This document shows, piece by piece, positions 1 to 9,678 of a stretch of DNA of 64,000 bases. The DNA is from Symbiodinium natans. Its lineage: Eukaryota; Sar; Dinophyceae; Suessiales; Symbiodiniaceae. The notes under the pieces are model-generated. The model did no database searches. It worked only from the letters and a program-made list of their open reading frames with translations, and was not told the origin of the DNA. How positions within the stretch are numbered: position 1 is the stretch's first letter; each line of letters begins with the position of its first letter. The position numbers were made by a program, and so were the translations under genes. Where the stretch lies: the NCBI GenBank assembly GCA_905221605.1, contig CAJNDS010000171.1, positions 62,001 through 126,000 on the forward strand, in the 5' to 3' direction.

Positions 1-1605
1 CACCAGCGTAGAGAGTAGATTTGAGCTTCCTTCGCCCCAGGCAGACTTCACACCCAGGTCTTTGAACTTCTGCATGTGGAACTGAAACTTTTCCAGCTCC
101 ATGCCCTTGGCACCAAAGGTCCTCACAGTGCGAATGTTTGTCAAAGCTTGGATGGCGCAGCCATGAGCGTCACAAATGAAAGTATGCTGCGACGCCATGA
201 GCTTCCTCGCCCAGCGGCTGAATTCCCTGGAGATGTGCAGCACCGGAGTCAGCACGGTGAAGGCCAAGACAGTGAGGCGCCAGGAACTCTGCAAACAGAT
301 CACAAAGCCAGCCACGAGCATCACAATGTTTGCGGCGAAGTCATGAATGATGATGTGAACTGGGGAGGTTGCCTGTCGCATGTCATTGAATAAGCGTGCG
401 CTCATCTGCCCCGTCATGGTGTGGTCATAGAAGGCGATGTCCTGTTTCAGCAGCGAGGCAAAGAGTTTGATGGACATGTCGGAGAAAAGGCGTGCGCTGA
501 GAGCTCTGCTGGTAACGCTCAAGGCTGTTGCCGCCACTGCCTGCGCTACCACCAGGCATGCAAAGTCTGTGAGGTAGTGATCGAAACTGTCCTTTGAGCC
601 AGTTGTCAGGGCAGTGATGATGTCTCCCTGAGTCTTGGGAATATACGCGTTCAGGGACTGACTGCAAGCAACACTGATTGCCACCATCGCCAGCGTGGAA
701 ACCTGAACCTGCGCAGCAAGGCGACGGATGTATTGCATCACTGTGAGGCGTGCCATGTGCTTGGGTCCTTTGTCGCCCCGAAGCAGACCACCTGCACTCC
801 CTCCTCGTGCATTCTTTCGGAAGCAGCAGGTGCACACCTGAAAGCCGCCATGCCCCCACTCATTTCCCGTACACTGTCGACACTGCACCACCAAGAAACC
901 CCCAGTTCGCTCACCCACCTTCTCATTGCAAACGGAGCACTCCACGAAGCCCTTGTTCTCAACATCATTCCAGTAGAGGAGGTGCTCGTGAAGGGACAGC
1001 TTCACACCGTCCCCTGCACTCATCTCCTCAACCAAACCTTTGATGAAAACAAACTCCAGCTGCATGATGGGCAAGCTCAAAATCTCGATAACCACCCAAA
1101 GGCTGTTCCAGAAGCTGGAAACGTCCACGGTCACTACCTCCAAGGCAACCCGTAAGGAGCAAGCGCTGAGGTAGAAGAACGCAAGGAACAGCAAGAGGCT
1201 GGACCACTTCTCTCCCTTTTCTTTGCGCTTCAACTGCTGCTGCTGCTCGGAGACGTTGGAGTTGAGCTCTACATCGAGCAAGGGCCTCGCGCGGACTTGT
1301 GTTGATTGTCTTGACTCTGTTGACTCTGTTGGGGTGCGGCAGTGGCTCCAAGGCCACCGGCAAGGCCACCGGCCCTTGACGAGGCGCAACGCCAGAGCCG
1401 CAAGGAAGGAACCCCCCACCAGACGGCCCGCAAGCAAGAGCAGGTCGACTGCTCCACAGCGCGATGAGAAGAGCACTCGTGCGAGGACGAAGACAGAGTC
1501 CAGGAGGAAGACCGCCACGGCGCCAGCAATGAGCCCCATGCCTGACCAGAGAGTGCGGGTGCCCCCAAAATTGAGCCCAAAAAATGGCTTCGGCCGAAAG
1601 AGCAT
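1..1605 (-). CDS. ABC exporter half-transporter (TAP/ABCB-like), 5' part, runs off left edge
   Basis: An uninterrupted minus-strand frame of 535 codons runs from the ATG at 1605 to the window edge; an in-frame stop lies at 1659-1657, so 1605 is the first available start. Residues 1 to about 200 hold several hydrophobic segments (around 20-80, 135-150 and 165-185), resembling the extra N-terminal membrane domain of TAP-like transporters. Residues 223-261 form a Cys-rich insert (C223, C226, two CxxC Cys near 243-246, C258, C260, C261). From about residue 290 the sequence reads as an ABC transporter transmembrane domain, including a stretch on release of the two helices close to 'FYDHTMTGQMSARLFND', typical of the first intracellular loop. 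The nucleotide-binding domain is not reached. Known role of the family: ATP-driven export of peptides or lipids. Substrate here cannot be told. No intron is seen in this 1.6 kb. Confidence 0.82.
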   Translation of the reverse strand, partial: MLFRPKPFFGLNFGGTRTLWSGMGLIAGAVAVFLLDSVFVLARVLFSSRCGAVDLLLLAGRLVGGSFLAALALRLVKGRWPCRWPWSHCRTPTESTESRQSTQVRARPLLDVELNSNVSEQQQQLKRKEKGEKWSSLLLFLAFFYLSACSLRVALEVVTVDVSSFWNSLWVVIEILSLPIMQLEFVFIKGLVEEMSAGDGVKLSLHEHLLYWNDVENKGFVECSVCNEKVGERTGGFLVVQCRQCTGNEWGHGGFQVCTCCFRKNARGGSAGGLLRGDKGPKHMARLTVMQYIRRLAAQVQVSTLAMVAISVACSQSLNAYIPKTQGDIITALTTGSKDSFDHYLTDFACLVVAQAVAATALSVTSRALSARLFSDMSIKLFASLLKQDIAFYDHTMTGQMSARLFNDMRQATSPVHIIIHDFAANIVMLVAGFVICLQSSWRLTVLAFTVLTPVLHISREFSRWARKLMASQHTFICDAHGCAIQALTNIRTVRTFGAKGMELEKFQFHMQKFKDLGVKSAWGEGSSNLLSTLV

Positions 1606-2954
1606 GATCCCGGTGCATGCGCCTCCATGCTCCCTAGACTCCCGAGACTTTTTGGTTTAGGTCAGCATTGTCAGCACACGCCGTCAACAGGAAGGACAAG
1701 CTTGACAAGCCCAAGAGATGCCCTCCCCCCGGCGTGAGCGCCCCAGGACTCGGCAATCCTAAGAAAGGTTGGACCTCTGAACAAGTCATACTTGCTGGCC
1801 TTCAACGGCATGTCTGCTCGTTGTCCAAACCCTTGGGAAAGCTCTGAACCCTCTTGAATGGGCTGACTTTTTGTGCGCCCTAAACTCTAAGCCTCTAAGC
1901 CCCAAAAACCCAAAGGACACCTCTCCAGCTCCGAGCTGGGGCGCTGTCTTGAGGCTTAGGGGGCGTGCACTGGCACCGGAACATGAATCTAACTTTGTGA
2001 GCTTCGGAACTCAGAGTAGTGAAGGTGCCTTCGGAACAATGGCCCACAAAGAGGGCTCTGAAGGAGTGGTGCTGCCTAGTGGATTGCTCGGGGTTCTTTC
2101 GGAAGGGCAACATAGTTCAGCAAGAACAGCGATTCAGGACAGCTTGTGGAGCTTTGGCAGAAAACTGGAGGTTTCCAAGGCGAGATGTGGAGACAATTCC
2201 CATATCCAGAACGTCAAGCTGGAGGACCCCGCTGTCTTGGACTCGCGTTTCCGCGCAAGGAGTGGCCAGACCTCAACCCTGCAACAGACGGTCCACCCGA
2301 CACCATCATCAACACTGCGCCCGTGATTTTGGCACTTGTCGCATGCGTGTGCCGAGTTCCGTATGTGCACAGGCGGGCAGATGTGCATTCCGACAACCAT
2401 GCTCCGGCTGTTTTGGTTCGCTTGGCACTTCTTGTTGAACCTGGCATCTCAGGGGGAATCCTTTGCAGGTGAGGCTCTCAAATTTTGCCGGGAAGGCAGC
2501 AGCTGGCTTCTTCATAAAACATGCTGGGGTGCTTTCTGACGTAAAGGGAGGTGAGTGGCCCTTTCTAGCTAACCCATCTCGACCGTGATCTCAGCCTCCA
2601 ACCTTTTCCACCCAAGGGTTTTAGGCTTCAAGCACTACACATGACATCCAAAACCCTGCAAATAAGATCAATATTCTTCCGGCCGAGAATGGCAGGATAC
2701 TGCCCAGCTAGGTTGCCCAGTGAAACAGAGGTACCCTTCTACTACCCTGTTTTGCTTCACTTGGTACATGACGGAATCTAACCCCTAAATCAAAGGCCTC
2801 TGAGATGGGACTGGAGGGTGGCCGCCGAAACCCGAAGTATGGGAAGGGGGGGAAGGTCTTCAGTTTACTTTTCGGGTTCTTGGGTTCTTTGCTAAGAACA
2901 CGACCCACCGCCTGGGCAAAATTCTTCAGTGGTACTGGTCGCGGTCGGCGATAC
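1606..2954. other. intergenic, no supported gene
   Basis: This holds the upstream region of the ABC gene and the left flank of the tandem array. Short ORFs occur on both strands (for example 2019-2438 plus), but none has a recognisable motif and they overlap one another. No promoter element could be assigned. Confidence 0.5.
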
Positions 2955-3516
2955 GGTTGTCGTGGATGTAGTTTAGACCTGGCACACCAGGACTTTCAGA
3001 CGATCCGAGCTGTGTGCAAATCTCATGCCCGACCACCCAGTATCCCTCACCCTGAAGTCGCGTGAATGGACGAACTCCTTCTCACTCGCACTTCAAACAT
3101 GTCATGTCTTTTTGATAATGTCCTAGCATGTGCTCCGAGGCTCTACCTCTAACCTCGACTTTGAAATCTGGAAGACTAGGGCGACTAGGGTTGACATGTT
3201 GTGCTTCCTGTTGCCATTGTGGTTGTCGTCGTCGTTGCGGTGGTTGTCAAATGTTGTCAACATCCCCTGGTCGTTGTTGTGGTGGTGGTCAGCATCAGCT
3301 CGTCATCGTCGTCGTGGTTGTAGTTGCGCAGTTGCAGTTGTTCTGCGTGCGGTGCTCTGGTTTGATGATCTGAAGTCTGAAGCTGATCGCAGTTTCTGCT
3401 GCGACGTTATGCTGCTGGTGCTTCTCAGACCCCTTCTCAGGTGCTCTTGAACAGTGTTGCTTGCTAACTTGCTACTTTACGTTCGGCCAATCAGAACAAA
3501 GGAGATGCGAATGAGT

Positions 3517-4206
3517 TCACGTTCGACAAAAACCAAAGCAGTCTAGCTGAGCAGCGGTGGTGGATGGAGCAGGACAAGCAAACGTCTGGAGAGGGAACGG
3601 CGTCGTTGAATTAGCATTGCTGGTCTCGCCGTCCAGCACGTTTATGCCAGGAAAGGTCCAGTCGGCCAGTTGAAAACCCGAGCCACTAGGGACCACGGCC
3701 TTTCGGTACCCCCAGGAATCTAGGTATGCCCAAGGCTGTCCTGTCCCATCTTGACCCACTTGCCCGAAAAAGTCGACCGAGATGCCAAGCCGTTGCAGAA
3801 GGAGCGCATCGTTTCCGTTGACATTGAGGACACCGCTGGTGTAGTTGGGGTCAAACCCGAAGAAGGCATTGAAGTTCGTGGTCTCGAAAGAGACGTAGAT
3901 GAAGCCTCCTGCTGTGGCGGAATCGGAAGGGAACGTAAAGCTAGTGCTGGGTGGATTGCCATTGAAAGCCACTTGCAACCCCCAGTCGCTCAAGTCCGGA
4001 ATGTCATTGACGACGTACAACTCCATGGCCTTGGGCGTGCCCCCTGACAGGGGACCATCGATGACGCCCGCGATGATCATGTCCGGGAACTCATCACAGA
4101 CCCCTGCCACGGTTGTCGTGGATGTAGTTTGGACCTGGCACACCAGGACTTTCAGACGATCCGAGCTGTGTGCACATCTCATGCCCGACCACCCAGTATC
4201 CCTCAC
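3517..4206 (-). CDS. lamin-tail-domain (LTD)-like protein, array copy 1
   Basis: 229 codons. The core (about residues 35-190) reads as an LTD immunoglobulin-like fold: a start strand ending in 'FPDMIIAGVIDG', an 'AMELYVVNDIPDLSDWGL' strand pair, 'GGFIYVSF', 'NVNGNDALLLQ' and a 'DFFGQVG' turn, followed by an aromatic-rich strand. LTDs occur in lamins and in many secreted bacterial and algal proteins, where they serve as adhesive or scaffold modules; no enzyme activity is expected. The first 30 residues derive from the neighbouring unit's flank, so the true N-terminus may lie in an upstream exon or only in copy 3. The C-terminal tail is Thr/Ala-rich and ends with a Cys pair. Confidence 0.6.
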   Translation of the reverse strand: MRDTGWSGMRCAHSSDRLKVLVCQVQTTSTTTVAGVCDEFPDMIIAGVIDGPLSGGTPKAMELYVVNDIPDLSDWGLQVAFNGNPPSTSFTFPSDSATAGGFIYVSFETTNFNAFFGFDPNYTSGVLNVNGNDALLLQRLGISVDFFGQVGQDGTGQPWAYLDSWGYRKAVVPSGSGFQLADWTFPGINVLDGETSNANSTTPFPLQTFACPAPSTTAAQLDCFGFCRT

Positions 4207-4682
4207 CCTGAAGTCGCGTGAATGGACGAACTCCTTCTCACTCGCACTTCAAACATGTCATGTCTTTGATAATGTCCTAGCATGTGCTCCGAGGCTCTCC
4301 CTCTAACCTCGACTTTGAAACCTGGAAGACTAGGGCGACTAGGGTTGACATGTTGTGCTTCCGGTTGCCATTGTGGTTGTCGTCGTCGTTGTGGTGGTTG
4401 TCAAATGTTGTCAACATCCCCTGGTCGTTGTTGTGGTGGTGGTCAGCATCAGCTCGTCATCGTCGTCGTGGTTGTAGTTGCGCAGTTGCAGTTGTTCTGC
4501 GGCTGCGGTGCTCTGGTTTGATGATGTTTGATGATCTGAAGTCTGAAGCTGATCGCAGTTTCTGCTGCGACGTTATGCTGCTGGTGCTTCTCAGACCCCT
4601 TCTCAGGTGCTCTTGAACAGTGTTGCTTGCTAACTTGCTACTTTACGTTCAGCCAATCAGAACAAAGGAGATGCGAATGAGT

Positions 4683-5372
4683 TCACGTTCGACAAAAACC
4701 AAAGCAGTCTAGCTGAGCAGCGGTGGTGGATGGAGCAGGACAAGCAAACGTCTGGAGAGGGAACGGCGTCGTTGAATTAGCATTGCTGGTCTCGCCGTCC
4801 AGCACGTTTATGCCAGGAAAGGTCCAGTCGGCCAGTTGAAAACCCGAGCCACTAGGGACCACGGCCTTTCGGTACCCCCAGGAATCTAGGTATGCCCAAG
4901 GCTGTCCTGTCCCATCTTGACCCACTTGCCCGAAAAAGTCGACCGAGATGCCAAGCCGTTGCAGAAGGAGCGCATCGTTTCCGTTGACATTGAGGACACC
5001 GCTGGTGTAGTTGGGGTCAAACCCGAAGAAGGCATTGAAGTTCGTGGTCTCGAAAGAGACGTAGATGAAGCCTCCTGCTGTGGCGGAATCGGAAGGGAAC
5101 GTAAAGCTAGTGCTGGGTGGATTGCCATTGAAAGCCACTTGCAACCCCCAGTCGCTCAAGTCCGGAATGTCATTGACGACGTACAACTCCATGGCCTTGG
5201 GCGTGCCACCTGACAGGGGACCATCGATGACACCCGTGATGATCATGTCCGGGAACTCATCACAGACCCCTGCCACGGTTGTCGTGGATGTAGTTTGGAC
5301 CTGGCACACCAGGACTTTCAGACGATCCGAGCTGTGTGCAAATCTCATGCCCGACCACCCAGTATCCCTCAC
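4683..5372 (-). CDS. LTD-like protein, array copy 2
   Basis: 229 codons, offset by exactly 1166 bp from copy 1 and differing from it at only a few residues (for example Cys/Phe near residue 11 and Ala/Thr near 46). The same LTD core and tail are seen. The near identity of coding and flanking DNA points to recent duplication or gene conversion. Copies 1 and 2 both lack the Thr/Ser-rich N-terminal stalk found upstream of copy 3. Confidence 0.6.
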   Translation of the reverse strand: MRDTGWSGMRFAHSSDRLKVLVCQVQTTSTTTVAGVCDEFPDMIITGVIDGPLSGGTPKAMELYVVNDIPDLSDWGLQVAFNGNPPSTSFTFPSDSATAGGFIYVSFETTNFNAFFGFDPNYTSGVLNVNGNDALLLQRLGISVDFFGQVGQDGTGQPWAYLDSWGYRKAVVPSGSGFQLADWTFPGINVLDGETSNANSTTPFPLQTFACPAPSTTAAQLDCFGFCRT

Positions 5373-5761
5373 CCTGAAGTCGCGTGAATGGACGAACTCC
5401 TTCTCACTCGCACTTCAAACATGTCATGTCTTTGATAATGTCCTAGCATGTGCTCCGAGGCTCTACCTCTAACCTCATGTTGTGCTTCCTGTTGCCATTG
5501 TGGTTGTCGTCGTCGTTGCGGTGGTTGTCAAATGTTGTCAACATCCCCTGGTCGTTGTTGTGGTGGTGGTCAGCATCAGCTCGTCATCGTCGTCGTGGTT
5601 GTAGTTGCGCAGTTGCAGTTGTTCTGCGGCTGCGGTGCTCTGGTTTGATGATCTGAAGTCTGAAGCTGATCACAGTTTCTGCTGCGACGTTATGCTGCTG
5701 GTGCTTCTCAGGTGCTCTTGAACAGTGTTGCTTGCTAACTTGCTACTTTACGTTCGGCCAA

Positions 5762-6535
5762 TCAGAACAAAGGAGATGCGAATGAGTTCACGTTCGACAA
5801 AAACCAAAGCAGTCTAGCTGAGGATGGAGCAGGACAAGCAAACGTCTGGAGAGGGAACGGCGTCGTTGAATTAGCATTGCTGGTCTCACCGTCCAGCACG
5901 TTTATGCCCGGAAAGGTCCAGTCGGCCAGTTGAAAACCCGAGCCACTAGGGACCACGGCCTTTCGGTACCCCCAGGAATCTAGGTATGCCCAAGGCTGTC
6001 CTGTCCCATCTTGACCCACTTGCCCGAAGAAGCCGACCGAGATGCCAAGCCGTTGCAGAAGGAGCGCATCGTTTCCGTTGACATTGAGGACACCGCTGGT
6101 GTAGTTGGGGTCAAACCCGAAGAAGGCATTGAAGTTCGTGGTCTCGAAAGAGACGTAGATGAAGCCTCCTGCTGTGGCGGAATCGGAAGGGAACGTAAAG
6201 CTAGTGCTGGGTGGATTGCCATTGAAAGCCACTTGCAACCCCCAGTCGCTCAAGTCCGGAATGTCATTGACGACGTACAACTCCATGGCCTTGGGCGTGC
6301 CACCTGACAGGGGACCATCGATGACGCCCGTGATGATCATGTCCGGGAACTCATCGCCACAGACCCCTGCCACGGTTGTCGTGGATGACCCAGCAGTTGT
6401 CGTCGTGGATGACCCAGCTGTGGTCGTCGTGGGTGACCCAGCTGAAGTCGTCGTGGATGACCCAGCTGCGGTCGTCGTGGATGCAGTCGAAGCCTTCGCG
6501 TGATCATAACACTTAGACGCAGGGCCTGCGCACCT
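5762..6535 (-). CDS. LTD-like protein, array copy 3, with Thr/Ser-rich stalk and frameshifted tail
   Basis: The frame is open from a stop at 6538-6536 to a stop at 5762. No ATG lies upstream of the LTD core, so this is probably an internal or terminal exon; a possible 3' splice acceptor (GTGCGCAG) sits near 6526. The first part is a mucin-like stalk of five 8-residue repeats of the type S-S-T-T-T-T-A-G, then the LTD core. An 11-bp deletion near 5825, relative to copies 1 and 2, shifts the frame of the last 25 residues, giving a different C-terminus. This copy probably keeps the original 5' part of the gene, and the other two are partial duplicates. A secreted, O-glycosylated product is an inference from the stalk only. 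Confidence 0.5.
   Translation of the reverse strand, partial: RCAGPASKCYDHAKASTASTTTAAGSSTTTSAGSPTTTTAGSSTTTTAGSSTTTVAGVCGDEFPDMIITGVIDGPLSGGTPKAMELYVVNDIPDLSDWGLQVAFNGNPPSTSFTFPSDSATAGGFIYVSFETTNFNAFFGFDPNYTSGVLNVNGNDALLLQRLGISVGFFGQVGQDGTGQPWAYLDSWGYRKAVVPSGSGFQLADWTFPGINVLDGETSNANSTTPFPLQTFACPAPSSARLLWFLSNVNSFASPLF
6374..6486. repeat. 24-bp coding minisatellite, about five units
   Basis: Units of the form GTCGTCGTGGATGACCCAGCTG recur every 24 bp with few changes. On the minus strand each encodes eight residues (S-S/P-T-T-T-T/S-A-G). The array abuts the boundary of the 1.1-kb units. Confidence 0.85.
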
Positions 6536-6539
6536 TTAG

Positions 6540-7733
6540 CTTCAGTAGATGATGTGCGTTTGCGATAACCTTGCTCATGGAAGGGTCTGGCTGTGCTGTG
6601 CGCGCGTGGTGCTGTATGATATGGTATGTACGTAATGTATGACTTGAACTGTGTGTATATACGGACAAGGCCAAGAACCGAGAGGTAGCCAGTCTTCTAG
6701 GTCAAAAAAGCAGAACAGAAGCTTGCATAACGTGATGTTAAAGGGTTGCGGGACATATTCTCTGCTGTATATATCTTTAGGGATGGCCCAGAATGTAGAA
6801 AAAACATTGTTGCAAACTCATCAGGCTCGTGATCCAAAAAACCAGCCAGGGAGCGCCGTAATACCAGCCGTAGTAATGGGGATGGTAGCGGCGACGGCCG
6901 CGGCGGCGTTTACGACCCCCCCGGTACCATTGATGCTGCAAAAGCACATTGACGTCACCGACTTGTGCATCCGAAAGGCACCTGTTTGCAGTCATGTTGT
7001 TTCTCAACACTCGACACCATAAACCCGTATGCCGAAGACCGCAAGCTAAGAAAGGCTGGAAGTGGCGAAGGTAACTATAGGACTATAAGCCATACAGCAA
7101 AGTTAGCAAAGTTGCTACCCGGAGCATGGATGTGTTATGGGCTGACTTGTGCGTTTCAACATTTCAACATCGGCTGGAAGGATTTCAGTAGTTGCGAGTT
7201 GGGTTGCTTTGGCGTTGTTGCTGCCCAGCCACATCTCATCACCATGCTGGCAGGACTTCGTGAGCCTGAGCATGACTGTGTGCGCCGGAACACGAATCGA
7301 AGCAGCAGCAGTGGTAGGAATGCACATAGTAGTACATCATGCTGCTGTGCGTTGGTGTGATGACGTGACTCGCACATGCTTGAGGCTAGGGGCGTGCTCG
7401 AACTCCATGCAGTTGCCACGCAGCCAGCGAAGAGCACCGCGCTAATCTTGACGATCATTGTCAGGAAAGCCGGCTGCTAAGCATACAGGAGTTTACAGGA
7501 GCGCTTCTGGCTCCTGATGACAGCTTGACTCATTGGTCAAGTGGAGCCGAGACTCTACAGGAACCAAGAATGACAGCGTCCATGTCGGGTGGCAGACACA
7601 GCACAGACAGGTTCTTCCTGGATCCACACTGCACCTCAACGCACCTGAACCCTACCTCGAACGACTAGAATTTACTTCTTACCATTGCCGAGATGTAGTC
7701 TTCAAATCAGTTTTACTGGTACTGCTCGCCAAC
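6540..7733. other. intergenic, no supported gene
   Basis: No ORF with recognisable features. A plus ORF at 6651-7022 and overlapping minus ORFs are not distinguishable from chance. The right end borders LINE debris. Confidence 0.5.
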
Positions 7734-8881
7734 CTACGTACCACAAAGCCATCGTCCGACGAAGTCTGCAACACACGCAGCACGTTGCGAGCGGCGCGCC
7801 TGCGCACGGGCGAGCAAACGGATGAAAGTGGCTGCTTCGGCACTCCAGCGACCACCAACCTCAAGGCCAAGAACCACCAGCCGGCACCGATGAGCAGCAG
7901 CGAACTCAGGGTAAGTACCCTCCTTGGCCCGGCGCGCCTCCGCCACGGCTACGCCAGCTGTGCTGCCACGCCGGCGACGGGGCATTCCGGCGGAAGTGAG
8001 TGGTGAGACCAAGGTTGTGTCAACGGCTAGTTGTGAGCCGCCCCACAAGGGCAAGCCATTGGCAATAGCTTCAATGCGTCGCTCATCATGTCTGGCTGCC
8101 GAGAGGTTCAAGTCGCGGACAAGGATGTTGGTGGCAACAGTTGCACCGGCCTCACGACATACCCGACCGGCGGCTCGCTCAACAGGGCCCCCCCGCGCCC
8201 TGAGAACGCCAGACAAAGGGCTGACAGCAACATGGTCACCCAGGGCATCAAGCGGACGGCCACAGCGGCATCGCGCGGGAGCGAGAGGTCGCTGAGTCGA
8301 GGGCGAGCTCAGGCGCAACAGGGCGGACAGCACCCTGGCGGTAAAGGGGCCGGACTGCGAGTCGAAGAGCGAGAAGGCAGGGCCAACGGCACGACGGTGC
8401 TCTGCGGCGGCCCGATCGTCAAGGGCTAGCCTCAGCAATGGCGTCGGAGGGAGGTCGCAGTTTTGCACCGGTGACCACTCAACAGCATCACGTGCATCCA
8501 GAGCGCGCGCCAACTCATGAGCAAGGGAAAACACCCATGATTGCGGATGCTGGCTCGCAGCGTAAGCAGGATGACCTGCAAAACACCCACGCGCAGACTG
8601 AGAAGTCGAGCCCACAACCCGGCCGCAAGGATGAGTCGCGTGGTACAAGCATCATGCCAGGCAAGTTGACCTTGCACAGCAAGACTAGGCGAACCACGAA
8701 GCCATCCGGGCATGCGTCGGCCCCATTGCAGAAGACGCGTCTGGAAGTGTGCCAGCTGCGGGCTAACTGTCACAAATTCCAGTCCGAAACAGATGGATGG
8801 ATGAACATACGTTTGAAATAGGTGCTCCACAAACAAAAGCGGGAGGTTAGCGGAACCCGTCCAGAACGAACTGGCTGCCAT
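7734..8881 (-). pseudogene. LINE copy B (or third copy): RT C-terminal region and endonuclease tail
   Basis: Two overlapping minus ORFs make this piece. The frame at 8881-8432 holds the post-RT region (an 'LLQWGRRMPGWLRGSP' segment, conserved in dinoflagellate LINEs). The frame at 8648-7734 holds the zinc-binding and endonuclease tail: a CRCG..LDALGDH motif, an RR-E box, 'GGSQLAVDTTLVSP' with the metal-binding Asp, then K in 'EARRAKEGTYPE' and 'EVGGRWSAEA'. A frameshift near 8.5 kb separates them. The last Cys expected in the CCHC/CCHH motif is replaced (VSPLSG), so the zinc site is probably lost. Confidence 0.65.
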
Positions 8882-8909
8882 TTTGCGTTCGCCCCGTCCA
8901 AGTAAGCGA

Positions 8910-9678
8910 TCAACATGATTTTTTCTCGCCTTTTTTCCATCCGCAGAAGTCCGGTCGGGGCCTGTGCCACGGGCAGCAGCTGCCCCTAGTGGCCGCGGAG
9001 CGGCAGGCGACTTGGCCCTGCGGTGTCAGCAAGGTCAAGTACCCGATCCAGCTCCGGGCCCTGTTGCTGGCTGGCATGGCGTGGTGCCGGCCACGGGAAC
9101 CCAGGGCTGTGCTCGTCACGGCCTGTTGCCCCGAGACGGAAAGGATCGCCCACCACCTGCGCGCCCATGCCGACGACGCGGCGGTCCGCACGGCTGGCGG
9201 GCCTCGCTGAGCGCGAACCCGCACGAGGTCACGGAGCAGCTGTCGCGCGCCAGCATTCCACCGCCCGCCGACCTCTGTCCCTAGCACGACGAGCTGCTGC
9301 GGGCCGCCTGCGAGCAACTCCGGGTAAGCTGCTTGCTTGCGGCCGCAGAGCAACTCCATCATGAGCCGCGGCGCAAGGCTGGGGCAAACCCGTCCGCGAG
9401 AGCGGCGAGACCAACGTCGCGTCGCAGCAGAGGGCCGCCAAGCGGAGTCGCTCCGTAGATGACGAGGTCAAGGCGTCGGCGCGGACATTGGGCGCCGTGG
9501 TGTGCCCTAGCCATTGTTGGGGGACCACCTGCCCGTCCGCTCCAACTGTTTCCCTGGCCACGCGCGCCCACGCCCGTTCCAGGGTTCTCGCCCGGCGCGC
9601 CAACAAGCCGGTGCGGATGCATGCCAAAGCGTGGTCGCCCAGCGCGTCTACCTCCCCCCCCGCAGCCAGGCGGGCCAC
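8910..9678 (-). pseudogene. LINE copy A: endonuclease tail, frameshifted
   Basis: The frame 9678-9229 carries 'DALGDHALACIRTG' and a 'CCDATLVSPLSRTGLP' strand. The frame 9362-8910 continues with 'KQAAYPELLAG', 'LVVLGTEVGGRWNAGA' and the conserved C-terminal helix ending near 'SVSGQQAVTSTALG'. Together they form the same endonuclease-like domain as in copy B but diverged, showing two separate insertions. At least one frameshift lies near 9.3 kb. Confidence 0.65.

Larger units (their letters stand above)
2955..6373. repeat. tandem array of three units of about 1.1 kb
   Basis: Three direct units are seen: 2955-4110 (1156 bp), 4111-5276 (1166 bp) and 5277-6373 (1097 bp), each starting with GGTTGTCGTGGAT. 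Units 1 and 2 are almost identical. Unit 3 lacks about 35 bp and 14 bp of the 3' flank and 11 bp inside the coding tail. Each unit carries one lamin-tail-domain-like ORF on the minus strand plus a GTT/GTC trinucleotide-rich flank. Unit boundaries fall in the Thr-codon-rich linker of the ORF, next to a 24-bp repeat with the same ACG/ACA codons, so unequal exchange at that linker is a likely cause. Tandem arrays of near-identical genes are common in dinoflagellates. Confidence 0.9.

Noticed and set aside
3128-3450. Plus ORFs with Val/Ser runs in the LTD array (also at 4282 and 5448)
   Set aside because: They come from GTT/GTC trinucleotide repeats in the flank and change frame between copies.
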